Shown here: positions 1 through 9,030 of the stretch, in pieces
Numbering within the stretch: the stretch's first letter is position 1
Layout: each line of letters starts with the position of its first letter
NCBI GenBank assembly: GCA_964640175.1
Contig: CAZXFW010000001.1
Coordinates: forward strand, 310,001-374,000
Direction: 5' to 3'
From: JACKDX01 sp964640175
GTDB taxonomy: Bacteria; Myxococcota_A; Polyangia; Polyangiales; GCA-016699535
DNA length: 64,000 nucleotides
The notes under the pieces: generated by a model
Told to the model about the DNA's origin: nothing
Databases searched by the model: none
Seen by the model: only the letters and a program-made list of their open reading frames with translations
Program-made: the position numbers and the translations under genes

Positions 1-1
1 C

Positions 2-700
2 GTGGTGTCTGGCCCACCTCGAATTGAGCCGCTTTCTTCGATGCGAAAAGTGATTGCACGTCGCTTGACGGAATCCAAGCGTGAAGTTCCCCATTTTTAC
101 TTAACAGTCGACATCGATGCTACGCCCGTCTCCTTGTTACGGCAGCAGATTAATACTGAACTTGAATCAAGAGGACAAAAAGTTTCCGTCAACGACCTCA
201 TCATCAAGGCAGCAGCGCTGGCATTACGTAAAGTACCTCAGGCCAATGCCTCGTTTATGGGAGATAGCCTGCATTACCATAATAGGGTGGATATCTCCGT
301 GGCGGTGGCGATTCCGGAGGGCTTAGTCACGCCGGTGGTGCGGTCTGCGGATACCAAGCCGCTCTTGGTAATTGCTCAAGAAATTCGGGAGCTTGCAACA
401 CGTGCCAAGCAGAAGAAACTCAAGCCGGAAGAAATGCAGGATGGTACGTTTTCGGTATCCAACCTAGGTATGTATGGCATTGAAAGTTTTGCTGCGGTGA
501 TCAATCCACCCGAGGGTGCCATTCTTGCTGTAGGTGCTATTCGGGATGAGATTCAGTTGCATAATGGACAGGTGGTTCCTGCTCAACGAATGCGCATGAC
601 ATTGTCATGTGATCACAGAGTGATTGATGGTTCCGTGGGCGCGCAATACCTTGTGGCATTACGTCATTATCTCGAAAATCCTGCTGCGATTCTGATCTAA
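2..700 (+). CDS. 2-oxo acid dehydrogenase E2 component, C-terminal catalytic part (partial)
   Basis: This is the acyltransferase core of a pyruvate- or 2-oxoglutarate-dehydrogenase-type E2 subunit, which passes the acyl group from lipoamide to CoA. The 232 visible residues are the inner-core catalytic domain. They begin at the PLSSMRKVIARRL segment and end with the active-site motif DHRVIDG near residue 204. The lipoyl and E1/E3-binding domains must lie to the left, so the GTG at position 2 is probably an internal codon and the gene is cut by the window edge. Substrate cannot be told from this part alone; pyruvate is the commonest in this layout. Confidence 0.9.
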   Translation: MVSGPPRIEPLSSMRKVIARRLTESKREVPHFYLTVDIDATPVSLLRQQINTELESRGQKVSVNDLIIKAAALALRKVPQANASFMGDSLHYHNRVDISVAVAIPEGLVTPVVRSADTKPLLVIAQEIRELATRAKQKKLKPEEMQDGTFSVSNLGMYGIESFAAVINPPEGAILAVGAIRDEIQLHNGQVVPAQRMRMTLSCDHRVIDGSVGAQYLVALRHYLENPAAILI

Positions 701-727
701 ATTACGCCTTATGAGAGTCGTTTTGAC

Positions 728-1141
728 ATGAGGGCCGAGGAATATTTCCTTTTAGGATGCAAGCTTGAAACAGAAGATTATGATCGTGCCAAAGTAGCTT
801 ATGAAGAAGCGCTAGTGCGCCAGCCGTCACATATTGCAGCACGTATCAATTTAGGAAGGTTGCTGCATGTGGAAGGTCACATCGAGGATGCGATTGAACA
901 CTACCAGAAGGTTCTGAAATGGGAACCACGCTCTGCGGTGGCTTTATTTAACTTAGGATTGGCCTTTGAGGATATTGGGGAAAATCAACAGGCAATTGAT
1001 GCTTATGAACAAGCTCTTTGTTTAGATACGATGTTAGAAGACGCTCATTATAGCTTAGTGAAATTATATACCCATGCGGGTAAGCAAGTGAAAGCACAAC
1101 AACATCTGTCAGCATACCAGCGGCTTACTCACCAACCATGA
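728..1141 (+). CDS. Tetratricopeptide repeat protein
   Basis: This small soluble protein of 137 residues is made almost entirely of three to four TPR units, with typical spacing of residues such as ARINLGRLL, ALFNLGLAFEDIG and AHYSLVKLY. It has no signal peptide or membrane segment. TPR arrays are protein-binding scaffolds, so the function is unknown. It starts 27 bp after the E2 gene and is probably cotranscribed with it. Its stop lies 8 bp from the end of the convergent FAD oxidase gene. Confidence 0.75.
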   Translation: MRAEEYFLLGCKLETEDYDRAKVAYEEALVRQPSHIAARINLGRLLHVEGHIEDAIEHYQKVLKWEPRSAVALFNLGLAFEDIGENQQAIDAYEQALCLDTMLEDAHYSLVKLYTHAGKQVKAQQHLSAYQRLTHQP

Positions 1142-1148
1142 TTGTTGG

Positions 1149-2576
1149 TTAGCATGCACCGTGGCGTGCTTGATAGCGTTGAGTTTCATCTGGAAAAATT
1201 TTGCCAGGATTCAGAATATGGTGAGGGTCGAAAAGATCTTTAATTTTTTGCTGTAAAGAGATAATTTCAGGGCTTTGTTCAAGGCCGAGATAAGACATTT
1301 TGGTTAGGCCAATGCCATGCTCGCCGGAGAGAGTTCCGCCAAGTTGAATCACCCGTTCGAAAAGTTCGCGACATGCCGCATGCACCGCGGAGTGTTGTGC
1401 CGGGTCATCCCAGAGAAAATTGACATGCAAGTTGGCATCTGCGGCATGGCCATAGGTGGCTGTCTTAAGAGAATATTTTTCGGAGAGAAAAGTGGCATGT
1501 TCAAGAAGAGTCGTTATGTGAGAACGTGGGACGACCACATCTTCGGCGAGCTTAAACTTGGCACTCCGCTTAAGCGCATATGACATTTCACGGCGTGCTC
1601 CCCAAAGCCTTGCTCGTTCGGATGCATCCTTGGCGACCAACACGTTGAGTGCGCCTGCGTTGTCAAGAGCCGTTCCACAACGGTCGAGCTCGTGTTCCAG
1701 CTGAGACTCTGAGCCATCAAGCTCCATGATGATCATGGCGTGGGCATTGTCGGGAACCGCAATGCCTGCTTGATGACGTAGAAGTTCAAGGGTGGCGTCA
1801 TCCAACAGTTCCATGCATCGAGGTACAATGTGATGTTTGGTCACTTCTGTGATAGCGCGCGCTGCAGCATGACAGTCGGGAAAGAGTACGGCCAGAGTGA
1901 ATATTTTTTCAGGCAGGGAAAGCAGGCGAAGTGTGGCTTCTGATACGATTCCCAGTGTTCCTTCGCTTCCTACAATAAGTGCGGTTAGGTCGTAGCCTGT
2001 TACGCCCTTAATGGTACGTTTGCCCACGCTTAATATAGAACCATCGGCGGTTACGATCTCGAGCCCAAGAATGTAGTGACGGGTTGGACCGTATTTAAAA
2101 ACACGAGGTCCACCCGCATTTTCGGCGATATTGCCTGCCAATGTGCAGCTGTCTAAGGAATTCGGATCAGGGGGATAAAAAAGCCCCTGAGCTTCGACTG
2201 CGCGGTGCAGGTTCCCCGTGATAACCCCTGGTTCGACTACTGCAATTAGATCAGTAGTTTCAATGCCTTTGATCTGCTGCATGCGATCAATGCTAAGTAC
2301 AAAGCCCCCTGCAACAGGAATCGCACCGCCGGATCGGCCTGTGCCTGCTCCACGTGGAGTAACCGGGACTCGATGCTTGGATGCGATACGCATCACTGCG
2401 GAAATATCTTTGGTTGAGCGGGCGCGGATGACGGCGTGAGGTAAATGTGGCGCTGCTTCACTAGCATCCGATGAATACTGTTCTAGGATGTCTGCATCAC
2501 GTAGAATCTGCTCATCACTTAACGTGCGTCCAAGCTCTACCAAGGCTTGTTCAACGTTTTGAGGCGTAGTGCTCAA
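1149..2576 (-). CDS. FAD-linked oxidase, GlcD/D-lactate dehydrogenase type
   Basis: This 475-residue flavoprotein belongs to the FAD-binding type 4 (VAO/GlcD) family, which oxidises 2-hydroxy acids such as glycolate or D-lactate. The N-terminal FAD-binding fold carries PRGAGTGRSGG near residue 75 and GGPRVFKYG near 155. The C-terminal cap has GHAADANLHVNF and SGEHGIGLTK, which are conserved in GlcD and DLD. The length fits a stand-alone GlcD. No glcE or glcF lies nearby, so the electron acceptor and exact substrate are uncertain. Its start overlaps the end of pssA by 4 bp, making it the last gene of a seven-gene operon. Confidence 0.85.
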   Translation of the reverse strand: MSTTPQNVEQALVELGRTLSDEQILRDADILEQYSSDASEAAPHLPHAVIRARSTKDISAVMRIASKHRVPVTPRGAGTGRSGGAIPVAGGFVLSIDRMQQIKGIETTDLIAVVEPGVITGNLHRAVEAQGLFYPPDPNSLDSCTLAGNIAENAGGPRVFKYGPTRHYILGLEIVTADGSILSVGKRTIKGVTGYDLTALIVGSEGTLGIVSEATLRLLSLPEKIFTLAVLFPDCHAAARAITEVTKHHIVPRCMELLDDATLELLRHQAGIAVPDNAHAMIIMELDGSESQLEHELDRCGTALDNAGALNVLVAKDASERARLWGARREMSYALKRSAKFKLAEDVVVPRSHITTLLEHATFLSEKYSLKTATYGHAADANLHVNFLWDDPAQHSAVHAACRELFERVIQLGGTLSGEHGIGLTKMSYLGLEQSPEIISLQQKIKDLFDPHHILNPGKIFPDETQRYQARHGAC

Positions 2577-3367
2577 TGGGAAGAACTTTCATTTCGAGGT
2601 GCCTCGGTGCCGCGATTGGCTAAGGTTCGTCGTGAAATACGTAACAACGATTCACCCAATCCCATGGCGATGTAGGCTGTTAAAAGCCAGATTAGCGTGA
2701 CGCTAATATGAAAGTGAATCCCCAACGCAATGCCAGGCGCTATCGCCAGGATCAGCCACGTGGCGGTACGCCAAGAAGGCTCCAAATCTTTAAACGATCG
2801 AAATCGAATTGTGCTGACCATAAAAAAGGCCAAACAAACGATTAAGAGAAATACAAACACGGGAACTTCCGGAAGCCAGATATCGGCTGCATGGCTGGCG
2901 GCCACAAGAGATACCAAAATTCCAGCAGCCGCTGGAATAGGTAGCCCTACCGTGTAGCGATGGGGACGTCCCACAGTGCCCGAGGGTGTCATCGCAAGTA
3001 CGTTAAATCGCGCTAACCGCACGACGCCTGCAGCCACAAAACTAAAAACACCAAATAACCCCAGTGTTCCGAGGGCCTTCAATGACCAGCAATACACGAG
3101 AAACGCAGGAGCGACTCCAAATGAAATCACATCCGCAAGAGAATCAAGTTGGACGCCCAAAGCACTTTGGGTCCGCGTTAGACGCGCTACACGGCCATCA
3201 ATTGTGTCTAGAAACATAGCGAGTATGATAAATACGGATGCACGGTAAAGGTTATCCGTTTGTTCAGCATCTGCTGCCAAAACCGTCGCATAAAAGCCAC
3301 AAAACACGCTGGAAAGGGTCAGCATGTTGGGCAGCAAAAACAGGCTCTTTTTGAGATTCAAACGCAT
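2573..3367 (-). CDS. pssA: CDP-diacylglycerol--serine O-phosphatidyltransferase
   Basis: This integral membrane enzyme makes phosphatidylserine from CDP-diacylglycerol and serine, the first step to phosphatidylethanolamine. The CDP-alcohol phosphotransferase signature DG-x2-AR-x8-G-x3-D-x3-D is intact around residues 56-80 (DGRVAR, then G, D and D). About seven to eight hydrophobic segments follow, and 264 residues is normal for PssA. It overlaps the DHH-like gene upstream by 10 bp and the oxidase downstream by 4 bp, so translation is probably coupled. No phosphatidylserine decarboxylase gene is visible in the window. Confidence 0.88.
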   Translation of the reverse strand: MRLNLKKSLFLLPNMLTLSSVFCGFYATVLAADAEQTDNLYRASVFIILAMFLDTIDGRVARLTRTQSALGVQLDSLADVISFGVAPAFLVYCWSLKALGTLGLFGVFSFVAAGVVRLARFNVLAMTPSGTVGRPHRYTVGLPIPAAAGILVSLVAASHAADIWLPEVPVFVFLLIVCLAFFMVSTIRFRSFKDLEPSWRTATWLILAIAPGIALGIHFHISVTLIWLLTAYIAMGLGESLLRISRRTLANRGTEAPRNESSSH

Positions 3368-4272
3368 GGTTTGTTGGTCATGTTGTGCAATGCCTTGAGC
3401 ACTTCTTCAAGCCGATGGCGTGGAACACTCACTCGAGTGGGCATCCCTCCTGATATTCCAAGCAAGGCTAGCAAATCAATTCCACTATCAAACTTAGCAG
3501 CCACTGTAACTGTATGTACATCATATACAACAGAAATGGGTGCAAGCTCTTGGCCTAACAAGAGCAACCACGTTTTGTCATAGGTGTCGTTAAACGTAGT
3601 TGCATCTACGGTAGCCACTCCGTGAGCTACCTGGTACTGCTGTGCGAGTCGTTCAGATGATTCTTCCAGAGATTGCCACTGGTTTGCAGCACTTTCAATG
3701 GTTTTCAGACAATGAGAGTCACTTAGACTGCTTGCCAAATAGTGTACAATGGTATCACGTAAGTAGTTGCTTTTGGGTTGAGCGCGCAGTGCTTGATCGA
3801 TAAGAATACCTGTTGCTGAAGGTTTTCCGAGTCTAGTATCGATGGCATAGGCGTCTGCATCTGCCCCTGGGTAAGGTTCGTGACCGAGCAGTATCCATTT
3901 CGCAGCGGCACATAATCCATCAAAATCTGTATGACAACATATCGTGTCATATGCGCCAGTACGTTCTACAAGCTCTGGGGTGATCATTTCAGGACATGCT
4001 CCGTGCTCTGCTTTTGTACACAGCACAAAACGAGGATCTTGTTTGTAATGTGTATGTAGTTGATGATCGTGATGATCTACCCATCGCGCAAGGCGCTGTC
4101 CAAGTCCCTCAATGAAAGGTTTAGTGATACGTTCAAATCCACCGCCGCCAACGTCAGCGGCAAACGCGATGTCTAATACGATGACGCGCCCCTTTAACTG
4201 TCCTGGTTTAGGGAGCTTTCGGGGCGTGCCATACGCTAGATGTGGCCATCGCATAGGCCTATCGTCTGTCAA
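3358..4272 (-). CDS. DHH-superfamily-like protein, divergent
   Basis: This is a 304-residue soluble protein without a close family I can name. It has pieces typical of DHH/DHHA1 phosphoesterases: DHHDH near residue 67, HTDFDG near residue 114, and a C-terminal GG motif (SGGMPTRVSV near 277) like the one that binds substrate in DHHA1 domains. The order is unusual, because the DHH segment precedes the HxDxDG segment, whereas in RecJ and NrnA the DxDG motif comes first. It may be a permuted or divergent nuclease or phosphodiesterase, or the match may be fortuitous. It sits between DUF4340 (4-bp overlap) and pssA (10-bp overlap). Confidence 0.55.
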   Translation of the reverse strand: MTDDRPMRWPHLAYGTPRKLPKPGQLKGRVIVLDIAFAADVGGGGFERITKPFIEGLGQRLARWVDHHDHQLHTHYKQDPRFVLCTKAEHGACPEMITPELVERTGAYDTICCHTDFDGLCAAAKWILLGHEPYPGADADAYAIDTRLGKPSATGILIDQALRAQPKSNYLRDTIVHYLASSLSDSHCLKTIESAANQWQSLEESSERLAQQYQVAHGVATVDATTFNDTYDKTWLLLLGQELAPISVVYDVHTVTVAAKFDSGIDLLALLGISGGMPTRVSVPRHRLEEVLKALHNMTNKPCV

Positions 4273-5360
4273 GGATGACCAAACGGCAAGGGCGATGGTG
4301 ATGCGTTGGGAGGTGAGGATTGCAGTGCAGGCGGTGCTTGTAGCGGGGCAGAGGATGCCGGAGGGGCAGCTTGTGATCCAACGACTACGGCAGCATCATC
4401 AATCACTCGTTTAGCCGAAGAGGCTACAAGACGGACCCAAGCATGGGTAGCGCCGCTCATCGCATAGTATTCCGGCGTTGGGCCATCCACACGGACAATC
4501 TCCAAGGTGCCTTTGAGAGCGCCTTCTGCGATATAGGTAAGTGACAACACAGGGATGGATTTTCCCCCAGGCGTATTCTTGGAAGCGCTTCCGGGTTCTG
4601 ATTTTGGGTCGAGGTAATCGCTGACTTTTAAAGACTCCACGGTGCGTAACCAATTTCCGTAGAGCTCATTTCGCTGATCTGGCTTGGCTTTATCGACCCA
4701 CTGCGCTTGTTGTGTATCGCGGCGATCTCGATGCAAAAGCACACGTGTTTTCTTACCCACGGTGACTTTAATCTCATCAATCTCTGTCAGTTTAAAAGCT
4801 TGAGTATCACGTTGCATCAGGCGGGTTTCTGCAGATTCCAACGTTTGGACAAGGTCGGCTTTGACTAGGTACACTGGTCCACTTTGACCAACACGCACAT
4901 AGCGATCGGATGAACCAAATGTGCTTCCGCCTATATTAAGTGTGTGTGTTTTATCGTTGCATTTAAGCAACAGTTTGCTTTGAGGATCCTTCAAACCGAG
5001 GTCTACCAGTGCTTTGCTTTCGATCTTACCTAAGGAACGGAGCGCTCTAAGCGGCGTGATTTCGTTGATGTAGTCTTTGGCTGCTTGGTTTCCTGCATAT
5101 TCTTTGTAATTAGCGGGTTTTTTATTTTGCAGTGAATGGCTTTGAATCCATACGTAATTTTCCCCGTCAGCTTTACGTTGTTGAAGAGTAATACTCTTAT
5201 GCTTTGTTTGGAGCTCAACGCGTTGGAACTGGCTGTCTGAGCAACTCAACATTTCGACTTCAGTCTCCGGGCGCTCTTCTTCTTCACCGGTTGTCCAAAC
5301 ACGGTATGCCCACAGTAGACCAACCACTGCCAAGATCGCATGAACGATCACATTTTTCAT
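4269..5360 (-). CDS. DUF4340 domain-containing protein
   Basis: This 363-residue protein has one N-terminal membrane anchor (roughly residues 4-23) and a large extracytoplasmic part matching the DUF4340 type. The family is regularly encoded beside GldG-like ABC accessory proteins, as here. The C-terminal 35 residues are rich in Pro, Ala and Ser. The biochemical role is unknown; by context it belongs to the ABC complex encoded upstream. It overlaps the GldG-like gene by 4 bp and the DHH-like gene by 4 bp. Confidence 0.75.
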   Translation of the reverse strand: MKNVIVHAILAVVGLLWAYRVWTTGEEEERPETEVEMLSCSDSQFQRVELQTKHKSITLQQRKADGENYVWIQSHSLQNKKPANYKEYAGNQAAKDYINEITPLRALRSLGKIESKALVDLGLKDPQSKLLLKCNDKTHTLNIGGSTFGSSDRYVRVGQSGPVYLVKADLVQTLESAETRLMQRDTQAFKLTEIDEIKVTVGKKTRVLLHRDRRDTQQAQWVDKAKPDQRNELYGNWLRTVESLKVSDYLDPKSEPGSASKNTPGGKSIPVLSLTYIAEGALKGTLEIVRVDGPTPEYYAMSGATHAWVRLVASSAKRVIDDAAVVVGSQAAPPASSAPLQAPPALQSSPPNASPSPLPFGHP

Positions 5361-7231
5361 AAACCACCCTCCGACCGCCTACGACGGCGACGTGCCATCC
5401 AAATTCCCAGTCCAAGGAGCGGCAGAGGCACTCCAAATGCCGTTAGATAAAACCATAGTTTATCTTCATCGCGAGTGTGTTCAATGGGAATGTCTTCCTC
5501 AGAAGTGAGGCTGGCTGATATTTCTTCTTCCCCAATCAGCCATCGCAGCGAGTCTACCGAAATGAGAGCATTCCCAGGAACGCGAATCAATTGGTCGGTG
5601 CCAAATTCACCATCAGCGATGACCACGGCACGGCCTTCTTTGCCATCTTTGGATTGCACAGAGACAGCAGCCATCATTTCATAGGCAGCAGTTTTTTCGT
5701 TGGTTCCCTGCTCATGGTTATCGTCCGAATCAAGCCATGTTTGGTTGCTTGAGCGCATTGGGAAAATAACATTGGGCTCGGGATTGAGCTTGCCTTGTGC
5801 TCGCTCCAGGGCTCCGCCGCGTAGGAACAGCGTGACTACTTCGTTCGAGTGAGAACTCGCACTGGTGACTGTAGGATGCGAAGAATAGCTGTTCGTAAAC
5901 ACAATTTCTTTGTCTGCGTCCGTAAAATTCCGCCGCATGTGGTGTGTGTTGCTGTTCAACACACCTTGCCGGAATGTTAAGCCGAGTCCGGCAAAAAGTG
6001 GCTCAAGACCCGTGTCTATCTTTGGATCCACAGTGATTAATAATCGTCCCCCGTTTCTTACATAACGCAAGAGGGCTTGTGCCTCTTCAGGGAGAAAAGG
6101 CTCACGAGGGCCAAGAATGGCAATGGCGCGCACTTCGGAAGGCACTTCATTGGCAAGTCCTTGTGCGGCTCCCAAGCTATGCGTGGAAATGTTAAACCGA
6201 GTAAGCAACGACATGAGTGATTGAGTGCGGTCTCCAGGAGCATCACCATCCTGTCCTGTTGCACTAAACTCTCGGTGCCCAACCGTTAGGTGTAATGACC
6301 GTGGTGGGCGGGTTAACTTAGTCAGGTTTTGTTGAAAATGTTCATCAAGCTTGCGTAGCTTGCTACGGGCGGCTTGTAATTCATCTCCGATTTCAAAGCT
6401 TTGGGTTTTGGCGTTTTTGCCTTCTCCTTGGAGGAGCAACACAAATCCATTGCCCCGAATTCGGTGTTGTTTGACTAACTCGGGAGCTAGGGCGTGGTCT
6501 TTGATTTCCACCTGTAATTGATTGGATGCCTTATCTACTTGTTCAAAATAGGGCGTGATCTGTTGCAGCACGTCGCTGATTTTTGGATAAAACAGCACCA
6601 CATGCACAGGTTCTCCGGACAAACGTTTGACAAGGCTTAGCGTGCCATCGCTAGGTTTAGAGGTCCTAAAATAAGACAGATCTTTTTTGTATTCACGTTG
6701 AGAGGCCACATAGTTGATGGCAACCAGAAACACCAACGACAATGCCAAGGTAAGGCCGTTTTGTGCCGCATTGTAAACACGGCGTAGTTCGACGCCCTCG
6801 GATAGAGGCATGCGGTTATAGACAAACTCCATGAACAACAATGCCGTGAGTGCTACTGTAAGGATAGCTGGCCATAATGCAGTGAGGATTCCATCAAAGC
6901 GTTCTGCCGTGGTGCCCTTAAGCCCAAGAATGCGGATTCCGAAATCGGTACAAAGCACATAGAAGATCAACGCAATTGCGACTCCGATACCAGCCCATAG
7001 CAGTGACCGCTCGACATCTTTGACTGGGGGGGCGGAATCGAGCCATGTTTGTAGGCGCCTTGCCAAGCCACCTAAGATTCCGAAGCATGCCACACTAAGT
7101 ACAAACGTGTGTGTTGTCCCTTCGCTTAGGATGCGTTGGGCAATGAATAATAGCACTAAACCGGTTACAAGCAGGCTAGTCGATAGAGATTTTGGCAAAG
7201 CTTTCAAGAATGGTTTTGCCATTACTGCCAC
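5357..7231 (-). CDS. GldG-like ABC transporter accessory membrane protein
   Basis: This 624-residue membrane protein belongs to the GldG/ABC-type uncharacterised auxiliary family. Several hydrophobic segments occupy the first 190 residues. A long extracytoplasmic domain with a ThuA/GATase-like segment follows (AIAILGPREPFLPEEAQALLRY, ending in ITVDPK). A final membrane helix with an Arg-rich cytoplasmic tail closes the protein. In Bacteroidetes, GldF and GldG work with the ATPase GldA in gliding. The same set is widespread in non-gliding bacteria, where the cargo is unknown. It is translationally coupled to the permease (10-bp overlap). Confidence 0.8.
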   Translation of the reverse strand: MAVMAKPFLKALPKSLSTSLLVTGLVLLFIAQRILSEGTTHTFVLSVACFGILGGLARRLQTWLDSAPPVKDVERSLLWAGIGVAIALIFYVLCTDFGIRILGLKGTTAERFDGILTALWPAILTVALTALLFMEFVYNRMPLSEGVELRRVYNAAQNGLTLALSLVFLVAINYVASQREYKKDLSYFRTSKPSDGTLSLVKRLSGEPVHVVLFYPKISDVLQQITPYFEQVDKASNQLQVEIKDHALAPELVKQHRIRGNGFVLLLQGEGKNAKTQSFEIGDELQAARSKLRKLDEHFQQNLTKLTRPPRSLHLTVGHREFSATGQDGDAPGDRTQSLMSLLTRFNISTHSLGAAQGLANEVPSEVRAIAILGPREPFLPEEAQALLRYVRNGGRLLITVDPKIDTGLEPLFAGLGLTFRQGVLNSNTHHMRRNFTDADKEIVFTNSYSSHPTVTSASSHSNEVVTLFLRGGALERAQGKLNPEPNVIFPMRSSNQTWLDSDDNHEQGTNEKTAAYEMMAAVSVQSKDGKEGRAVVIADGEFGTDQLIRVPGNALISVDSLRWLIGEEEISASLTSEEDIPIEHTRDEDKLWFYLTAFGVPLPLLGLGIWMARRRRRRSEGGL

Positions 7232-7950
7232 CTTTGGTTTTGTAATGCGCGTGTTGCGCTCAACAGACTGAAGTATATCACTGACACGTACATCACCACG
7301 CTGCTTAGTTGCAAAAGTCCGCTTCGAAATGGATGGAAATGTTTTACATAAAGAGCTGTATACGCAATGATCGAAGAGAGCGGGGGATCGGTGATGCGAG
7401 CGATGTGCCAGAAAAGCACGTCAAAGAAAAACACAAAGATGCCTCCTAGGAGCAGGGCAATCAGTTGATTGGGGGCAAGCGCGGAACCCAGCGTGCCCAA
7501 AGCAAGGCTGCTTGCACCGAGCAAGAGCATGCCCAGGTATCCTGCTGCGATGTGGCCCAATGAAATCTTGCCGTTCACAAAAATCAAGGCTGGCAAATAC
7601 AATGAAAACAACGTGAATGCCGTCAGAAAAATCAATGCTGAGAGAAATTTTGCGATGACAATTTCTCCTTCGCGTACCGGCGAAGTAAATAATAAAATTT
7701 GTGTGCCTGAGCTACGCTCTTCGGCAAACAGACGCATGGACAAAAACACTGCGGATGCAGATGTTAGTCCTCCTGCCCAAAAGAAAAATTCCTGCAGCAC
7801 ATCCGAAGAGAGCTTAGGTGTGTTTCCAATAGCCATGGTGGTGAAAAAAAGTCCGTCAAGAAGCAACACCGCGGCTGCAATCAGATAGCCAGAGGGCGTG
7901 CGGATGTATGCCCCAAGCTCTCGACGAATGAGTAAAGCGATATTTTTCAT
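7222..7950 (-). CDS. ABC-2 type transporter permease, GldF-like
   Basis: This 242-residue integral membrane protein has about six predicted helices and belongs to the ABC-2 permease family. It includes the RLFAEERSSGT segment that typically contacts the ATPase in GldF and NosY proteins. It forms the membrane channel with the ATPase encoded just upstream (4-bp overlap) and the GldG-like protein downstream. The gene order ATPase, permease, GldG, DUF4340 is the standard arrangement of this cluster. Cargo is unknown. Confidence 0.82.
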   Translation of the reverse strand: MKNIALLIRRELGAYIRTPSGYLIAAAVLLLDGLFFTTMAIGNTPKLSSDVLQEFFFWAGGLTSASAVFLSMRLFAEERSSGTQILLFTSPVREGEIVIAKFLSALIFLTAFTLFSLYLPALIFVNGKISLGHIAAGYLGMLLLGASSLALGTLGSALAPNQLIALLLGGIFVFFFDVLFWHIARITDPPLSSIIAYTALYVKHFHPFRSGLLQLSSVVMYVSVIYFSLLSATRALQNQRWQ

Positions 7951-8900
7951 GTAGCGGTCTCCTTTGAGCCTGTGCTGCTTTGCTGCTGACTCATGTGGAC
8001 AAAAATCGCCTCAAGGTCATTGGATAGGGTACGTAACCCGAGCAGTCCAAGGTTGGCTTGTATCACTGCGCGGCTCAGTGTTTCCCGTTGTTCCTCTGGC
8101 AGCGCTAAACGGACGCGTAGTAATCCGTCTATCTGTTCGATTTCAGGTTGACCTGCGTTAGGCACGCGTCCCACGACCTGTTTCACAGCATCCGCCGATC
8201 CTCGCACCAGCAATTCCACTTGGTTTCCCGCTGAAAAACGCTTTGCAAGCTCTTCCTCAGTGCCTTCGGCAGCGATGGTGCCTTGGTAGATCATGAGAAT
8301 CCTGTCACAGGTTTTTTCGATTTCGGACAAAATGTGTGTGCTCAGTAAAATGGTATGCTTGCCGCGCAAGTTGCGAATCATCTGCCGCATTTCGACAATC
8401 TGCACTGGATCGAGGCCTTTGATAGGCTCATCCAAAATTAACAGACTGGGTTCATGGACGATGGCTTGTGCGATGCCTACGCGCTGTTTGTATCCATGAG
8501 ATAACGTTGCAATAACTTGGTTATGAACGTGCTCCAAGCTGCATAAGGCCATGGCTTCTTTGCAACGTGCTTTGGCCTGGCTGACACTTAATCCGCGCAG
8601 CTGTCCTGCAAACTCGATAAATTCACGGACAGTCATTTCGGTGTAGAGCGGGGGAGTTTCAGGCAAATACCCGATAAACCGACGGATCTCGTGGGGCTGC
8701 TCTTCAACGTCAAAACCACGGATTTGAATGCGTCCGGATGTGGGCAGTGTTAGGCAGCTTAACATGCGGAGCGTCGTAGACTTTCCGGCACCGTTGAGCC
8801 CTAAAAACCCAACACATTCACCTTCTTGAATGGAAAAGTTGAGGTTTTTGGCCGCCCAGAGCGAACCATAATATTTGTTAACATTTTGGACGGTAATCAT
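7947..8900 (-). CDS. ABC transporter ATP-binding protein, GldA-like
   Basis: This is the nucleotide-binding subunit of the ABC transporter, 317 residues. The motifs are complete: Walker A GLNGAGKSTT near residue 35, signature LSHGYKQR near 133, Walker B LLILDEP near 153 and the H-loop STH near 188. A C-terminal extension of about 100 residues follows, typical of the ABC-2/DrrA/GldA group. It starts at ATG 8900 and is the first gene of the seven-gene operon that ends at 1149. An inverted repeat just upstream (8924-8945) may belong to its promoter. Confidence 0.88.
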   Translation of the reverse strand: MITVQNVNKYYGSLWAAKNLNFSIQEGECVGFLGLNGAGKSTTLRMLSCLTLPTSGRIQIRGFDVEEQPHEIRRFIGYLPETPPLYTEMTVREFIEFAGQLRGLSVSQAKARCKEAMALCSLEHVHNQVIATLSHGYKQRVGIAQAIVHEPSLLILDEPIKGLDPVQIVEMRQMIRNLRGKHTILLSTHILSEIEKTCDRILMIYQGTIAAEGTEEELAKRFSAGNQVELLVRGSADAVKQVVGRVPNAGQPEIEQIDGLLRVRLALPEEQRETLSRAVIQANLGLLGLRTLSNDLEAIFVHMSQQQSSTGSKETAT

Positions 8901-8923
8901 GGAAGTGCATGGCTACCTTAGTC

Positions 8924-8945
8924 AGGGAATCTGTCAAGATTCCTT
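8924..8945 (-). promoter_or_regulatory. Inverted repeat with TTGACA in the loop, upstream of the ABC/GldG operon
   Basis: The arms GGAATC and GATTCC (8926-8931 and 8938-8943), extended by a G-T and an A-T pair, enclose six bases that read TTGACA on the minus strand. TTGACA is the -35 consensus, but no good -10 box stands 16-18 bp further on. A regulated promoter is therefore only a suggestion. Confidence 0.25.
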
Positions 8946-9030
8946 GTACAATGACTTTACAGGGTTTAGCCCGTGGTGAATCATGCCCGCCTGGCCGATG
9001 TCCATAAGGATAGGAAAACGGAGAACCCGG

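Noticed and set aside
1131..1149. Short hairpin ACCAAC / GTTGGT between convergent genes
   Set aside because: The stem is only six pairs and has no T-run on either strand, so a terminator cannot be supported.
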